64,000 nt of DNA from Pleionea sp. CnH1-48 (GCF_024124665.1 NZ_JAMXSB010000020.1:1-64000); one strand, 5' to 3'; numbered from the stretch's first letter, positions 20,107 to 29,434 are shown. Notes: generated by a model from the sequence alone, not told the origin. Translations and numbers: made by a program.

Positions 20107-20622
20107 ATGACTCAAAACACACAGAAAGTTGGACCGCAAGGAACTCAGGTTTTTGATGCCAGCGATGTGGAAAGCATGCTGGCAAAAGAAATCGCGCAAC
20201 AGCATTGCAAAGATTCAGACCAGCCCGCTTTAATCGGTGTCAGTGCGCCCTACACCGGACGACAGTTTTTACTCAAAGAAACAAAATATCGTATTGGTCG
20301 TTCTGACGATAATGATATCGCACTTGATGATTCTAGTGTGTCTTCTGCCCATGCTCAGCTGGTTTATCGCGATGGCGAATGGGTGGTTATTAATTTGCTC
20401 TCTTCTAATGGGACCTTTGTGAATGGCGGCAAAGTTGCCGAAACAGCCATCAATGTTGGTGATCGTATTGGATTTGGTGGCGTTGAGTTCATGTTTATTC
20501 ATGTTGATACCGCTCAAACAGAAGAGCTTGATAAACCTGGGATGGGATTGGGAAGCAAGGTTGCGCTAATTGGTGGAACACTTATTATTGCGTTAGCAGC
20601 GGTAGCGCTGTATTTGATGTAA
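20107..20622 (+). CDS. FHA-domain protein with C-terminal membrane anchor
   Basis: This 171-residue protein has a forkhead-associated domain at about residues 55-125. The phosphothreonine-binding landmarks RIGRSDDNDI, SSAHAQL and SSNGTFVNGG are all present. The last 20 residues form one hydrophobic helix (VALIGGTLIIALAAVALYLM), so the FHA domain is held on the cytoplasmic face of the inner membrane by its tail. It lies ten bases before the kinase gene and 194 bases after the phosphatase gene. It probably docks phosphorylated threonines made by the neighbouring kinase. The N-terminal 40 residues are polar and contain threonines that could themselves be kinase targets. Confidence 0.87.
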   Translation: MTQNTQKVGPQGTQVFDASDVESMLAKEIAQQHCKDSDQPALIGVSAPYTGRQFLLKETKYRIGRSDDNDIALDDSSVSSAHAQLVYRDGEWVVINLLSSNGTFVNGGKVAETAINVGDRIGFGGVEFMFIHVDTAQTEELDKPGMGLGSKVALIGGTLIIALAAVALYLM

Positions 20623-20631
20623 GGAGAGGCA

Positions 20632-22509
20632 GTGCAATCCCGATTCAAAACCTCATTGGGCAAGCCCGACGATGAGTCTCCCGAGATACCTGAAGAGAAT
20701 CCTGCAGCTAAAAAAGCTGCACCTGAACCCAAACCATCTTCAAACTCGACAGCAACCAAAGCACCGGCTAAAAAGAAGCGGTCAAACTACGCCCATGATC
20801 GACGTAAGGCGCGGCCTAAAAACATTGGCCGTTATAAAATCCTTGAAGAGCTGGGTCGTGGAGCCATGGCTTATGTATATAAAGCCTATGACCCAGAAAT
20901 TGACCGTTTTCTAGCCGTTAAGGTATTGCGTGAAGAATTAGCCAACGACGATGACTATCGCTCAGGATTCTTGCGTGAAGCTAAACTCGCTGGGCAATTG
21001 GCCCATCCAGGCATTGTGACGGTATACGATGTTGGCGTGGCTGATGATAAGCCCTACATTGCCATGGAGCTGTTGGACGGTATCCCGCTCGACAAACTCC
21101 TGAAAAAACGCAGCCAACTGCCGCTACCGTTTGTAGTCTCCATTGTTATCCAGATAGCCCGAGCATTGCATTATGCCCACAAGCAGGGGGTGATTCATCG
21201 TGATATCAAACCGGGCAATATCATGTGTCTTGCCGACCACAAAACCTTCAAGATCACCGATTTTGGTATCGCGCAACTAGATGACTCTTTGTCACCAAAA
21301 GGAAAGACACCCGACAAAGTATTGGGTACGCCAGAATACATGGCACCGGAACAAGTCTTAGGGCAACAAGCCGATGCGCGTTCTGATTTATACGCATTAG
21401 GTATTCTTATTTTTGCCATGTTGACGGGCTCAACGCCTTTTCGCGCTGATGACTTTGGCGAACTGTTTCGGCAGATAGTGAAAGATAAAGCGCCTTCTCT
21501 CAATATTACTGGCGTTCATTTTCCTGACGAAATTCAGGATATTGTGCGTAAGCTATTACAAAAGCAGCCGGATAAACGTTATCAAAGTGCGGCACTCCTG
21601 ATGCGTGACTTGCGTGATCTGGTTGAGGTCATGGAGCGAGATGACAAAGAAAATCGGCGACCCGGTTTTGTCTCTTTGCGCATAAAGTGGACCTTGATGA
21701 TGGCAAGCCTCGTTGCAAGTACCATGTTTGTTGGATTGTTGGTGGTCTATTTTCAGCAATACATGGCCATGCGTAATATGGCGCTGGACTATGGTTACTC
21801 CATTTCGCGCATGATTGCGTTTGAGGTTGCTGAGCCGCTGCTACTCGATGATCAGGTCGCCTTAGAAACCATCGTTAAAGATCTGAAGAGCAATCAAGAG
21901 GTCGAATACGTCAGCATTCGTAATCACGAAAATAAAATTATTGCTTCGACGTCAGGTAACGAAAAAAATAAAAATTTTGCGGCGTTTCCAAATGCTGAGG
22001 TTTATGACAAGTCGGGAGCCGCGACATTCTATAGCCGAGAAATTTCTTCCGATCATCAGGTTTTTGATATCGATTCGGCCATTACCTATCAAAACCGGCA
22101 TTTGGGTAATGTCTGGGTTACCGTATCTGCCGATAAGCTGGTGCGTTCCAGTAAGATCACTCTGGTTATTATGATTGTGTTGATGATCGTAACCTTGATC
22201 GCAGTATTCAGTATGACACTCGCTTTTGCTCGACAGATCTCGAAGCAGTCTAAACGCATTGTGATGGCCTTAGATCGTGTGCGTAATGGTCAGTTTAATC
22301 GACGTCTAACTGTAGAGAAGAACGATGAGTTTGGCCGTATTAATTACACGTTTAACTTAATGGCTGAAACTTTAGAAAAACGCTACGAAAAATCGGCTTC
22401 ACGTTTGTCTGGAGACACCGAAAATCTGCGAGTAAAAACCATGAGCGGCATTGATGCGGACGTTAATGACGACGATGATGCAACGGTGGTGTTAGAAAAA
22501 GACTTTTAA
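20632..22509 (+). CDS. Transmembrane serine/threonine kinase with periplasmic sensor and HAMP
   Basis: This 625-residue Hanks-type kinase has a Pro/Lys/Ala-rich N-terminal tail (1-65), then the kinase domain: LGRGAMAYV glycine loop (74-82), catalytic Lys in AVKVL (97), HRDIKPGN (189-196), DFG (210-212) and GTPEYMAPEQ (232-241). Two membrane helices (about 353-374 and 510-533) bracket a ~135-residue periplasmic domain like those of bacterial chemosensors, followed by HAMP (about 534-586) and an acidic, Asp-rich C-terminus. HAMP is usual in histidine kinases, so this is an uncommon layout in which a signal enters after the kinase domain. The GTG start has AAGGAGAGG just upstream. It shares an operon with the FHA and PP2C genes. 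Confidence 0.9.
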   Translation: MQSRFKTSLGKPDDESPEIPEENPAAKKAAPEPKPSSNSTATKAPAKKKRSNYAHDRRKARPKNIGRYKILEELGRGAMAYVYKAYDPEIDRFLAVKVLREELANDDDYRSGFLREAKLAGQLAHPGIVTVYDVGVADDKPYIAMELLDGIPLDKLLKKRSQLPLPFVVSIVIQIARALHYAHKQGVIHRDIKPGNIMCLADHKTFKITDFGIAQLDDSLSPKGKTPDKVLGTPEYMAPEQVLGQQADARSDLYALGILIFAMLTGSTPFRADDFGELFRQIVKDKAPSLNITGVHFPDEIQDIVRKLLQKQPDKRYQSAALLMRDLRDLVEVMERDDKENRRPGFVSLRIKWTLMMASLVASTMFVGLLVVYFQQYMAMRNMALDYGYSISRMIAFEVAEPLLLDDQVALETIVKDLKSNQEVEYVSIRNHENKIIASTSGNEKNKNFAAFPNAEVYDKSGAATFYSREISSDHQVFDIDSAITYQNRHLGNVWVTVSADKLVRSSKITLVIMIVLMIVTLIAVFSMTLAFARQISKQSKRIVMALDRVRNGQFNRRLTVEKNDEFGRINYTFNLMAETLEKRYEKSASRLSGDTENLRVKTMSGIDADVNDDDDATVVLEKDF

Positions 22510-22574
22510 AATGAATTTGCGTAGTTGATTGAAAGGTAAATGAACGTAAGCATGCTAGAGTTTACATAAGAAAT

Positions 22575-22600
22575 AAAAAAGGCCCTGATGGGCCTTTTTT
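22575..22600. terminator. Bidirectional terminator between kinase and LysM genes
   Basis: A perfect 11-bp stem AAAAAAGGCCC / GGGCCTTTTTT with a TGAT loop lies between two convergent genes and ends in a T run on both strands. Confidence 0.9.
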
Positions 22601-23654
22601 ATTGGGATGTAGTATCCAGTTGTTTAAGTCGAGATTTAAGCTTATTGGCTTTTGCTCGGTACAAACGAGCAGGCTCGTGCTGAGGATTAATAATGAGTAT
22701 CTTGTCCCAAAGTGCGATGGCCTGTTCGAGATTCTGACTACGGTATTCTAATACAGCTTGGCGGTGCATGTTTTCGCACAGTGTGTGTTGGAGTTGTTGA
22801 CTACTCGCAGGCAGATCAAAAGAGTATTTGGCTGCTTTGGCGAAGTGAGAGTAAGCTTCGTTGTCGTTTCCTGCGTCATGAGCTTGTTGGCTTTGAAACA
22901 GTTGATAATGAAAGACAAAATAATCTTGTGCCTGCTTAAAATTCGACGCTAAAAATGGATGATGGCTACTTTGTTTAAAGAACTCAGTGACCTTTTTTTG
23001 ACCTGTTTGCAGCGCTTCTACCGTTTGTGAATTGCGGATATAAAGAGTCACTGAAGACCAAAGAAGTTTGTTGGCTTGGCGTTGATAGCCTTTTAGGCTC
23101 GAGGCTTGAATCAGGGTTTTGATCGCTGCAAGAGGTTGCTGGTCATTCAATTGTTGCTGCGCTCGAGTAATACTGCTGTTTGCACTCAAAGATTCTTTGG
23201 TGGGTTTCGGCTGCTTCTGTGGAATCTTGATGATCTGGCCAACGGAGAGCTTACGAGGATCGCGAATGTTGTTGTAGCGAGCTAGACCATAAAATTCTAA
23301 ATAGTGGCCTAGATATTTTTGCGCCAATTTACCAAAAGAGTCACCTGCTTTCACTTTATATTTAATGTGGCTTTTGCCATAACGTTGTTGTGGTGATTGA
23401 TTGAGTTGAGCCAATAGGCGTTTGGCGGTGGCATTGTTTGGTGATTGCTTAATAAGCTTTAGCAGAGCTTGTCGAGCGTTCTGTTGTTGTCCTCGCTCGA
23501 GCATGGCAATAATCTGGTTGACGCCTGATACTGAGGTTTTAACGCCGGGCTCGACGACGGGGGCGGGTGTCGAACGTTTTTCTATGAGGCTGCAACTGCT
23601 TAGCAAAGTGCAGAGAAGCACAAAAGAAAATATCCTTAAATGAGTTTTTGACAC
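22599..23654 (-). CDS. LysM-domain lipoprotein with TPR-like repeats
   Basis: This 351-residue protein has a lipoprotein signal peptide ending in LLSSC (lipidated Cys21). A LysM peptidoglycan-binding domain covers about residues 98-145 (YKVKAGDSFGKLAQKYLG ... LSVGQIIKIPQ). The rest is helical and Gln/Ala-rich, with TPR-like pairs before the LysM (residues 45-85) and at the C-terminus (290-345, QAIALWDKILIINPQHEPARLYRAK). It is predicted to sit in the cell envelope, tied to the murein, perhaps scaffolding other envelope proteins. It converges on the kinase gene; smpB lies upstream on the same strand but about 80 bases away, and I see no functional link. Confidence 0.8.
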   Translation of the reverse strand: MSKTHLRIFSFVLLCTLLSSCSLIEKRSTPAPVVEPGVKTSVSGVNQIIAMLERGQQQNARQALLKLIKQSPNNATAKRLLAQLNQSPQQRYGKSHIKYKVKAGDSFGKLAQKYLGHYLEFYGLARYNNIRDPRKLSVGQIIKIPQKQPKPTKESLSANSSITRAQQQLNDQQPLAAIKTLIQASSLKGYQRQANKLLWSSVTLYIRNSQTVEALQTGQKKVTEFFKQSSHHPFLASNFKQAQDYFVFHYQLFQSQQAHDAGNDNEAYSHFAKAAKYSFDLPASSQQLQHTLCENMHRQAVLEYRSQNLEQAIALWDKILIINPQHEPARLYRAKANKLKSRLKQLDTTSQ

Positions 23655-23736
23655 AATATAATCAGCCTGTGCAGAAATTAATGGTGGCTATTAGCTGTTT
23701 ATAAATGAATTAATCCCATTAAGCAACCGCGCAAGG

Positions 23737-24210
23737 CTAGGCACCTTGCTTCAAGATCCGGGATTTATCTCGGTTCCATTCACGTTCTTTTTCTGTGGCT
23801 CGCTTATCGTGGAGCTTTTTCCCTTTGGCCAAACCTAGCTCCAGTTTCACCATATTCTTCTTCCAATAGAGTGAAAGCGCAACAATGGTATAGCCTTCTC
23901 GTTGTTGCGAGCCAAACAGACGACTGATTTCGCGATTGTGTAGCAAGAGCTTTCGTATTCTCGTTGGGTTCGCAACCACATGGGTTGAAACAGTGGAGAT
24001 TGGCGATATATGAGCACCAGACATCCAGGCCTCACCGTCCTTTATGTACACATAGCTTTCGGTTAGGTTTGCTTTACCCAAACGCAAGCTTTTGACTTCC
24101 CAACCCTGTAATACCAGCCCGGCTTCAAACGTATCTTCAATAAAATAGTCGTGACGCGCTTTTTTGTTGACTGCGATACTGTTCGGGGAGCTTTTTTTCT
24201 TTTTTGCCAT
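23737..24210 (-). CDS. smpB: SsrA-binding protein SmpB
   Basis: This 157-residue protein matches SmpB along its whole length: N-terminal [29 protein letters not shown], central [12 protein letters not shown] and HISPI, and a basic C-terminal tail ending in [19 protein letters not shown]. It binds tmRNA (ssrA, 18530-18879) and takes the place of a codon-anticodon pair in stalled ribosomes; the C-terminal tail reads the empty mRNA channel. The ATG at 24210 gives the usual family length. It is divergent from ratA, as in many gammaproteobacteria. Confidence 0.97.
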   Translation of the reverse strand: MAKKKKSSPNSIAVNKKARHDYFIEDTFEAGLVLQGWEVKSLRLGKANLTESYVYIKDGEAWMSGAHISPISTVSTHVVANPTRIRKLLLHNREISRLFGSQQREGYTIVALSLYWKKNMVKLELGLAKGKKLHDKRATEKEREWNRDKSRILKQGA

Positions 24211-24424
24211 AACTTTCTTGCCTCAAAATCGAACTCTCATTATACGGTCTTCATCGCCATACGTCAGCCAGCTTTACCGCCGTGAGGTGATAATATTTGA
24301 CGTTGTGCAGAGAGTGGCGGTGAATAACTGTTTAAGATTTGCTCGCTTATAATCACATGCTTTCTGTCAGTGCGAAAAGTGTTACCATAGGAACTCTTAT
24401 ATTGTCGGTTGTTTATGCAGGTTA

Positions 24425-24856
24425 ATGACAATGCCCAAGATTGAAAAAAGCGCTCTGGTTTCCCATTCTGCGGAGCGAATGTATCAGTTGGTTAATGATA
24501 TCGAAAGCTACCCGGAGTTTTTGCCTGGGTGTCAGCAGAGTCGAATTATTGAGCAGTCTGAAAGCGAAGTGACGGCGGAACTTGTAGTGTCGCAAGCGGG
24601 CATTTCTAAGGCATTTACTACCTGTAATCGATTAGTGCCTGGCAAAAGCATCGAAATGGTACTGGTTGATGGCCCCTTTAAGTATCTGCAAGGTATCTGG
24701 CATTTTAAGCCGCTGGCGGAAGACGCCTGTAAAGTTGAGTTTGAGCTAGAGTTTGAATTCTCCAGCCAGCTGGTTGGTGTCGCTTTTGGGCGTGTTTTTC
24801 AGCAAATGGCAGAATCGATGGTGCAGGCTTTTATTCATCGAGCTAAGAAGCAATAA
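24425..24856 (+). CDS. ratA: RatA-type START/polyketide-cyclase family protein
   Basis: This 143-residue protein has the conserved opening IEKSALVSHSAERMYQLVNDIESYPEFLPGC and the FGRVFQQMAESMVQAF C-terminus of the RatA/Coq10 family, a START-fold (helix-grip) hydrophobic pocket. In E. coli RatA was described as a toxin that binds 50S subunits; in other organisms homologues bind ubiquinone. The start may equally be the second ATG at 24431, which fits the E. coli N-terminus better. It is divergent from smpB and leads rnfH with an 18-base gap, the standard arrangement. Confidence 0.92.
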   Translation: MTMPKIEKSALVSHSAERMYQLVNDIESYPEFLPGCQQSRIIEQSESEVTAELVVSQAGISKAFTTCNRLVPGKSIEMVLVDGPFKYLQGIWHFKPLAEDACKVEFELEFEFSSQLVGVAFGRVFQQMAESMVQAFIHRAKKQ

Positions 24857-24873
24857 CCTATCTGAGGCGATTC

Positions 24874-25170
24874 TTGATGAAAGTAGAAGTAGCTTATGCA
24901 CTACCTCAAAAGCAAAAACTGATTACGGTGGATGTTGCCGAGGGAGCCACAGCGCGAGAAGCCATAGAGCTTTCTGGGATATTACCGTTGTTTCCTGAAA
25001 TTGATTTAGCGTCGAGTAAGATCGGCGTTTTTAGCCGTGTGGTGACTTTAGATCACCCATTGCGTGAAGGTGACAGAGTCGAAATCTATCGCCCATTGCT
25101 TATTGACCCCAAGGAAGTGCGCCGCCGAAAAGCGGAAGAGAAGCGGGCTCTTACGGGAAAGCCGCAGTAG
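24874..25170 (+). CDS. rnfH: RnfH family ubiquitin-like protein
   Basis: This 98-residue protein of the RnfH (UPF0125) family has a beta-grasp fold like ThiS and MoaD but no terminal Gly-Gly. The family pattern MKVEVAYALPQKQ, GATAREAIELSGIL, IGVFSRVV and LREGDRVEIYRPLLIDPKEVRRRKAE is complete. Its molecular role is unsettled; it is found beside ratA almost everywhere. Its last 20 bases overlap the end of the convergent gene at 25151, so the two messages are antisense at their 3' ends. Confidence 0.93.
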   Translation: MMKVEVAYALPQKQKLITVDVAEGATAREAIELSGILPLFPEIDLASSKIGVFSRVVTLDHPLREGDRVEIYRPLLIDPKEVRRRKAEEKRALTGKPQ

Positions 25171-25813
25171 TTTGATGACGCCGAACCAGCAACCCTGTAT
25201 TCGATATACTGAGTCGGTATTGTTGGTGTTCATTGGCCGCAATAAACGTAGCTGAGCCATATTCTGCATCGACCAAAGGACTCAAAATGACATATTGGGT
25301 TCGCAGCTCTGCAATATCGAGCCAGCGTTGTTCTGAAAGAGAATAAAGAGACTGAGGATTGTTTCTTGCCTGTTCGATATCTCGGTAGCGACCTGCAATG
25401 CGATCCAGCTCGTAGTGAGTGCTTAAGCCAATAAAATTGGCCAGTGGTTTCCACTTTAAAATGCTGGCATCAATTTGGATTTCATCACCTTCCAGAATAT
25501 AGGTTTTTTTCTGACCATCCGGAAAAACGATTTTCGCTTCGAACTGCTGTGTGGATAGAGGGCGCACCTCAATATCTGCAATGATCTCTTCTTGGGTAAA
25601 AGCGTGATATCCCTGAATACCAACCAATATCCCTGAGCAGAGCAAACTCAGTGGAGCAAAAACCAGCATGCCTATAAGTCGCGTGCTCATGCGCATCAAG
25701 CGTAAGCTAAACAGGGCTTTGATAGCGGCAATGCAGTACAAAACGCCGAGTAAGCCCGTTGCTGCAGCAAGCAGAATTAATAGCTCAAGGTTGTGCTCAA
25801 CGAGAGAAGTCAT
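25151..25813 (-). CDS. Conserved membrane protein of unknown function
   Basis: This 220-residue protein has two N-terminal membrane helices (about residues 10-30 and 44-66) and a ~150-residue soluble part rich in beta strands, with a conserved-looking core (KTYILEGDEIQIDASILKWKPLANF, YELDRIAGRYRDIEQA, and a VDAEYGSATFI segment). Similar proteins in gammaproteobacteria are sometimes annotated 'cation/multidrug efflux pump', but there is no transporter architecture here and I would not repeat that name. The soluble domain is expected outside the cytoplasmic membrane. It overlaps rnfH by 20 bases, tail to tail, and is divergent from waaA. Confidence 0.7.
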   Translation of the reverse strand: MTSLVEHNLELLILLAAATGLLGVLYCIAAIKALFSLRLMRMSTRLIGMLVFAPLSLLCSGILVGIQGYHAFTQEEIIADIEVRPLSTQQFEAKIVFPDGQKKTYILEGDEIQIDASILKWKPLANFIGLSTHYELDRIAGRYRDIEQARNNPQSLYSLSEQRWLDIAELRTQYVILSPLVDAEYGSATFIAANEHQQYRLSISNTGLLVRRHQTTAAFP

Positions 25814-25947
25814 AATAGCTATTTGGTCAGTAAAGAGTCACTACAGTTATAAATTATGTTGTGGTCCCGTTGCAAGTGAATTTGAATCTATGAAAACGGG
25901 GAACTATGGTAATATGAAGACTGTTCGTAAAAAGCAAGAGACATTCC

Positions 25948-27237
25948 GTGGCTCGTTGGATCTATTCGATTATTTTTTTTCTGGCAGTTCCTTTTGTATT
26001 GTTAAATCTCTATTTTAAAGGGCGTGATATACCTGCCTATCGTAAACGCTGGCGTGAGCATTTTGCCATCTTTAACAATCCTAAATTAAAAGGCAGCATT
26101 TGGGTTCACGCTGTTTCGGTAGGAGAAGTATTTGCCGCAGTGCCTATTATTCGGCGTTTGCAGCAGCTTTATCCTGATTGCCCCATTACTGTCACAACAA
26201 CAACACCAACGGGGTCCGAACGGGTCCAGGCCAGTTTTGGCGAGTCGGTGTTTCATGTCTATTCGCCTTATGATTTACCGCGAGTCGTTAAACGTTTTTT
26301 AAATAAAATTCAGCCGCGCATGGTGATCATAATGGAAACCGAGTTATGGCCGAACTTGATCCACTATAGTCGCAAGTACAAGGTTCCCGTTTGTGTTGTT
26401 AACGCGCGCTTATCTTCGCGTTCTGCTCATGGTTATGCGCGTTTACCCATACCCACAAAGAAAATGATTTTAGACCCTGTTTCTCATTTTGCTTGCCAGC
26501 ACGAAAGTGATGCTTCTCGATTTATCGAGTTGGGGGCAGAGGCAGAGCGAGTATCGGTAACTGGCAGTGTGAAATTTGACCTACCCATTCCTGATAATTT
26601 AGAAAGCCTTGCCCGTGAAATGTTTGGTGGCTGGAGTGAGCAGGATTTCGTTTGGGTGGCTGGCAGCACTCATGCAGGCGAAGATGAACTGATTTTAAAG
26701 GCACACAAAGAGCTGGTCTCAGCAGGTATTTGCGCTCGACTTATTTTGGTTCCGCGCCATCCTGAGCGATTTGAAAGTGTCAGTGAGTTGATTGAGCAGC
26801 GAGGGTTTCGTCTGGCTCGACGTAGTCGAGGAGAATCTGCAAATAGCGAGGTAGAAGTTTTTTTGTGTGATTCGATGGGCGAACTCTTATATTGTTATCA
26901 GGCGGCCGATGTGGCTTTTGTGGGGGGAAGCCTTATCGAGCGAGGTGGTCACAATCCACTGGAGCCAGCGGCATTGTCAAAACCAGTACTCACTGGGAAG
27001 CACGTTTTTAATTTTGCTGATGTCTATAAAAATATGCTTTCTGCCAATGCGGCATTGGAAGTGTCTGAGTCTAACCTGGCTGAGGTATTGCGAGACTTAT
27101 ATGAGAACAAAACAAAATTGAAACAGATGGGCAAGGCTGGATTGGGAGTTGTCGCATCTAATCGCGGTGCGATCAATCGGACATTGAAAATTCTTGAGCG
27201 GTACTTAGAAGAAAACGATCAGAATTTCGAGGAGTAA
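25948..27237 (+). CDS. waaA: 3-deoxy-D-manno-octulosonic acid (Kdo) transferase WaaA
   Basis: This 429-residue inner-membrane-anchored GT-B glycosyltransferase adds Kdo from CMP-Kdo to lipid IVA, an essential step in lipopolysaccharide core synthesis. It has an N-terminal hydrophobic anchor (about 5-22), the acceptor-side motif WVHAVSVGEV, MIIMETELWPNL, a VTGSVKFD segment, and the CMP-Kdo binding elements VAGSTHAGEDE, VPRHPER and FVGGSLIERGGHNPLEPA. The GTG start at 25948 puts the anchor at the N-terminus, with AGAG seven bases upstream. It stands alone, with a divergent neighbour to the left and a convergent channel gene to the right. Confidence 0.95.
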   Translation: MARWIYSIIFFLAVPFVLLNLYFKGRDIPAYRKRWREHFAIFNNPKLKGSIWVHAVSVGEVFAAVPIIRRLQQLYPDCPITVTTTTPTGSERVQASFGESVFHVYSPYDLPRVVKRFLNKIQPRMVIIMETELWPNLIHYSRKYKVPVCVVNARLSSRSAHGYARLPIPTKKMILDPVSHFACQHESDASRFIELGAEAERVSVTGSVKFDLPIPDNLESLAREMFGGWSEQDFVWVAGSTHAGEDELILKAHKELVSAGICARLILVPRHPERFESVSELIEQRGFRLARRSRGESANSEVEVFLCDSMGELLYCYQAADVAFVGGSLIERGGHNPLEPAALSKPVLTGKHVFNFADVYKNMLSANAALEVSESNLAEVLRDLYENKTKLKQMGKAGLGVVASNRGAINRTLKILERYLEENDQNFEE

Positions 27238-27317
27238 TTAAAATAGTAAAGGAATGGAGTGCTGGCGATGCGTTATTTCGCTTTCGCCAGCTGGATACTC
27301 ATATTGTTTTAGAAAAC

Positions 27318-28631
27318 CTAGTTATCTTCTAATAAGCGGTTAACTGACTGTAGATCTTTTTCTGTCAGAGTGCCTGCCGCTTGCTTCAAACGTAAGGTGT
27401 TTAGGATGTAGTCGTAACGGGCACGAGCTAATGCGCGTTTGGCACTATAGAGTGTTCTGGTGCTTAGTAATACGTCTACAATGGTTCGTGTTCCTACCTC
27501 AAAACCAGCTTGAGTCGCTTTTAATGCACTTTCGCTAGAAATAGCTGACTGCGACAAAGCTCTAACAGAACTTATGGATGATAAGACACCTAAGTAAGCA
27601 CTTCGAGTTTGGCTAATCGCTGAACGGTGTGCACCTTCCATATTATGAACGGCTTGTTGATACAGGTGTTGAGCTTCTTTGACTGTCGATTGAGTCGCTC
27701 CGCCCTTATAGATAGGGATATTCAGTGATAACCCTAAACTTGAGGACTCTCTTTCAGAGTTGCCTATCCGAAAGTCCGTATCAGTACTTTTTGAATAACT
27801 TCCATCGAGAGAAAGCGTTGGTAGGTGACCACTAAAACGTAACTTGATGGTTTCGTGTGCAACATCTTTATCGATAGTACGAGCGCGAAGATTCAGATTG
27901 TTTTTTTCTGATTCTTTCATCCAGCTTTCAACGTCATTAGGCGTTGGTGGGCGAAGCTCAAAGCTTTCTTTCAATTTCTTTAAAGAGGTGTGATATTCGC
28001 CAGTGATTTCGCGCAGAGCTTCGATGGCATTGTCTAGAGTATTTTGAGCAGCGATTTCATCTGCAATGGCCTGGTCATAACGGGCCTGCGCTTCATGTAC
28101 ATCGGTTACCGCAATCAGGCCCACTTCATGTTTTTGATTGGTTTGCTCTAATTCTTGGCCAATGGCTTTTTTCTCTGCTTGAGAGAAAGTCAGACTATCT
28201 TGTGCGGCTAGTACATTAAAATAAGCTTGTGAGGTACGGATGATTAGCGATTGTTTTGTGGCTTCGTGATCGTAGCCCGCTCGGATAGCCTGTTTTTTTG
28301 AGATATCGAGACCTTTCCACACACCATGGCTGTATATCACTTGTGATAGAGTTAAGCCAACGCTTCGTCCTTTCCCTTCATCTTTTGGGGCAATCATATT
28401 ACGAGTTGTGCCGTAAGAAGCTGAACCACTCAAGCTTGGCAACAAATCAGCAAAACTTTGGTTTACACGTTCTTCTGTTGCCTGAAGGCCGCTGGCGCTA
28501 GCCAGAATCGTTGGGTCATTAGTCAGGGCCTGTTGATAAATTTGCAGCAAACTGGTGTCTGCGTACAAAGGAGACATAACTGTCGACAATAAGAACCCTG
28601 TGGCGGTTAGCCATTTTGATTTCGTTTTCAA
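27318..28631 (-). CDS. TolC-family outer membrane channel protein
   Basis: This is a ~437-residue outer-membrane factor. A signal peptide (KWLTATGFLLSTVMSPLYA) precedes the mature LLQIYQQALTNDPTILAS, the usual TolC opening. Two repeats of long helices and two short beta hairpins follow, with landmarks GLTLSQVIYSHG, NLRARTIDKDV, LSLNIPIYKGGAT and VGTRTIVDVLLS. It trimerises to form the exit duct of type I secretion systems or RND pumps. I prefer a TTG start at 28631 with GGAG eight bases upstream, because the longer frame from 28724 would bury the signal peptide behind 31 polar residues. No inner-membrane partner is nearby, as is usual for tolC. Confidence 0.88.
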   Translation of the reverse strand: MKTKSKWLTATGFLLSTVMSPLYADTSLLQIYQQALTNDPTILASASGLQATEERVNQSFADLLPSLSGSASYGTTRNMIAPKDEGKGRSVGLTLSQVIYSHGVWKGLDISKKQAIRAGYDHEATKQSLIIRTSQAYFNVLAAQDSLTFSQAEKKAIGQELEQTNQKHEVGLIAVTDVHEAQARYDQAIADEIAAQNTLDNAIEALREITGEYHTSLKKLKESFELRPPTPNDVESWMKESEKNNLNLRARTIDKDVAHETIKLRFSGHLPTLSLDGSYSKSTDTDFRIGNSERESSSLGLSLNIPIYKGGATQSTVKEAQHLYQQAVHNMEGAHRSAISQTRSAYLGVLSSISSVRALSQSAISSESALKATQAGFEVGTRTIVDVLLSTRTLYSAKRALARARYDYILNTLRLKQAAGTLTEKDLQSVNRLLEDN

Positions 28632-28783
28632 TGTTTTCTCCGAGATTAATGTTCCCAAAACCTTGTTAATTGTGTCGTTTTTTTGATAAACAAGGATAAA
28701 TTTATCCGTTCTTATCATAGCCACAGCATAAATTACGTCATTGAAGACGTTACATGTTTGTCCAATTGTAAAATTAAATGTAT

Positions 28784-29434
28784 TTAAAACACAAAGGCTT
28801 TTGGTTTTTCGGCGTTACGCAAGCGGGGTGAATGGGTTTCGAAAAGGTAAGATTTGCTGACTTTGTCGTTGGTTTTGAGGTAGCGACAGGCAACCATCGA
28901 GTCTTGCTCGCCTTCGATAGTAAACAGGCGTCCGCCGTTGGCCAGTTGCTTTAAAAAGGTTTTCGGGGGCATTTCAATAGATGCGGTGACTACTATCACA
29001 TCATAGGGAGCATGATGAGGCCATCCTTGAGCAGCGTCGGCGGCTTCGAGTTCTACATTAGTGATACTCATTTGTTTCAGTTTTTTCTCTGCCTCTGTGA
29101 TAAATTCGGGGAAGAGATCGAGACTGAATACTTTTTTCCCTAAACTGGCAAGTAAAGCCGTCAAAAAACCAGTGCCTGTACCCACTTCTAGAATCGTGTC
29201 ATTGGCTGTTAGCTCCAGAGATTGCAATAACCGAGCTTCCTCTCTGGGAACAAACATCTGTTGTTTATGGGGCAATGGAATAGCAAGGTCGGCAAAAGCC
29301 ATAGAGCGATAGGCTTCGGGAACAAAGAATTCTCGTGGCAGCGTTGCCATAAGATTGAGAATCGCGGGATCTGACACCTGCCACGGACGTATTTGTTGCT
29401 CAACCATATTGAAACGTGCTTTTTCTTTGTTCAT
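28784..29434 (-). CDS. Protein-L-isoaspartate O-methyltransferase-like protein
   Basis: This 216-residue Rossmann methyltransferase belongs to the Pcm family. The N-terminus NKEKARFNMVEQQIRPWQV and the PREFFVPE segment are typical of the group encoded beside tolC in gammaproteobacteria. SAM-binding motif I is ILEVGTGTGFLTALLA; later motifs are VFSLDLFPEF and YDVIVVTAS. Classical Pcm repairs isoaspartate in aged proteins, but this tolC-linked subgroup differs from E. coli Pcm and its substrate is unproven. The start at 29434 fits the family N-terminus; a longer frame begins at 29461. It runs the same way as the TolC gene, 150 bases upstream. Confidence 0.82.
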   Translation of the reverse strand: MNKEKARFNMVEQQIRPWQVSDPAILNLMATLPREFFVPEAYRSMAFADLAIPLPHKQQMFVPREEARLLQSLELTANDTILEVGTGTGFLTALLASLGKKVFSLDLFPEFITEAEKKLKQMSITNVELEAADAAQGWPHHAPYDVIVVTASIEMPPKTFLKQLANGGRLFTIEGEQDSMVACRYLKTNDKVSKSYLFETHSPRLRNAEKPKAFVF

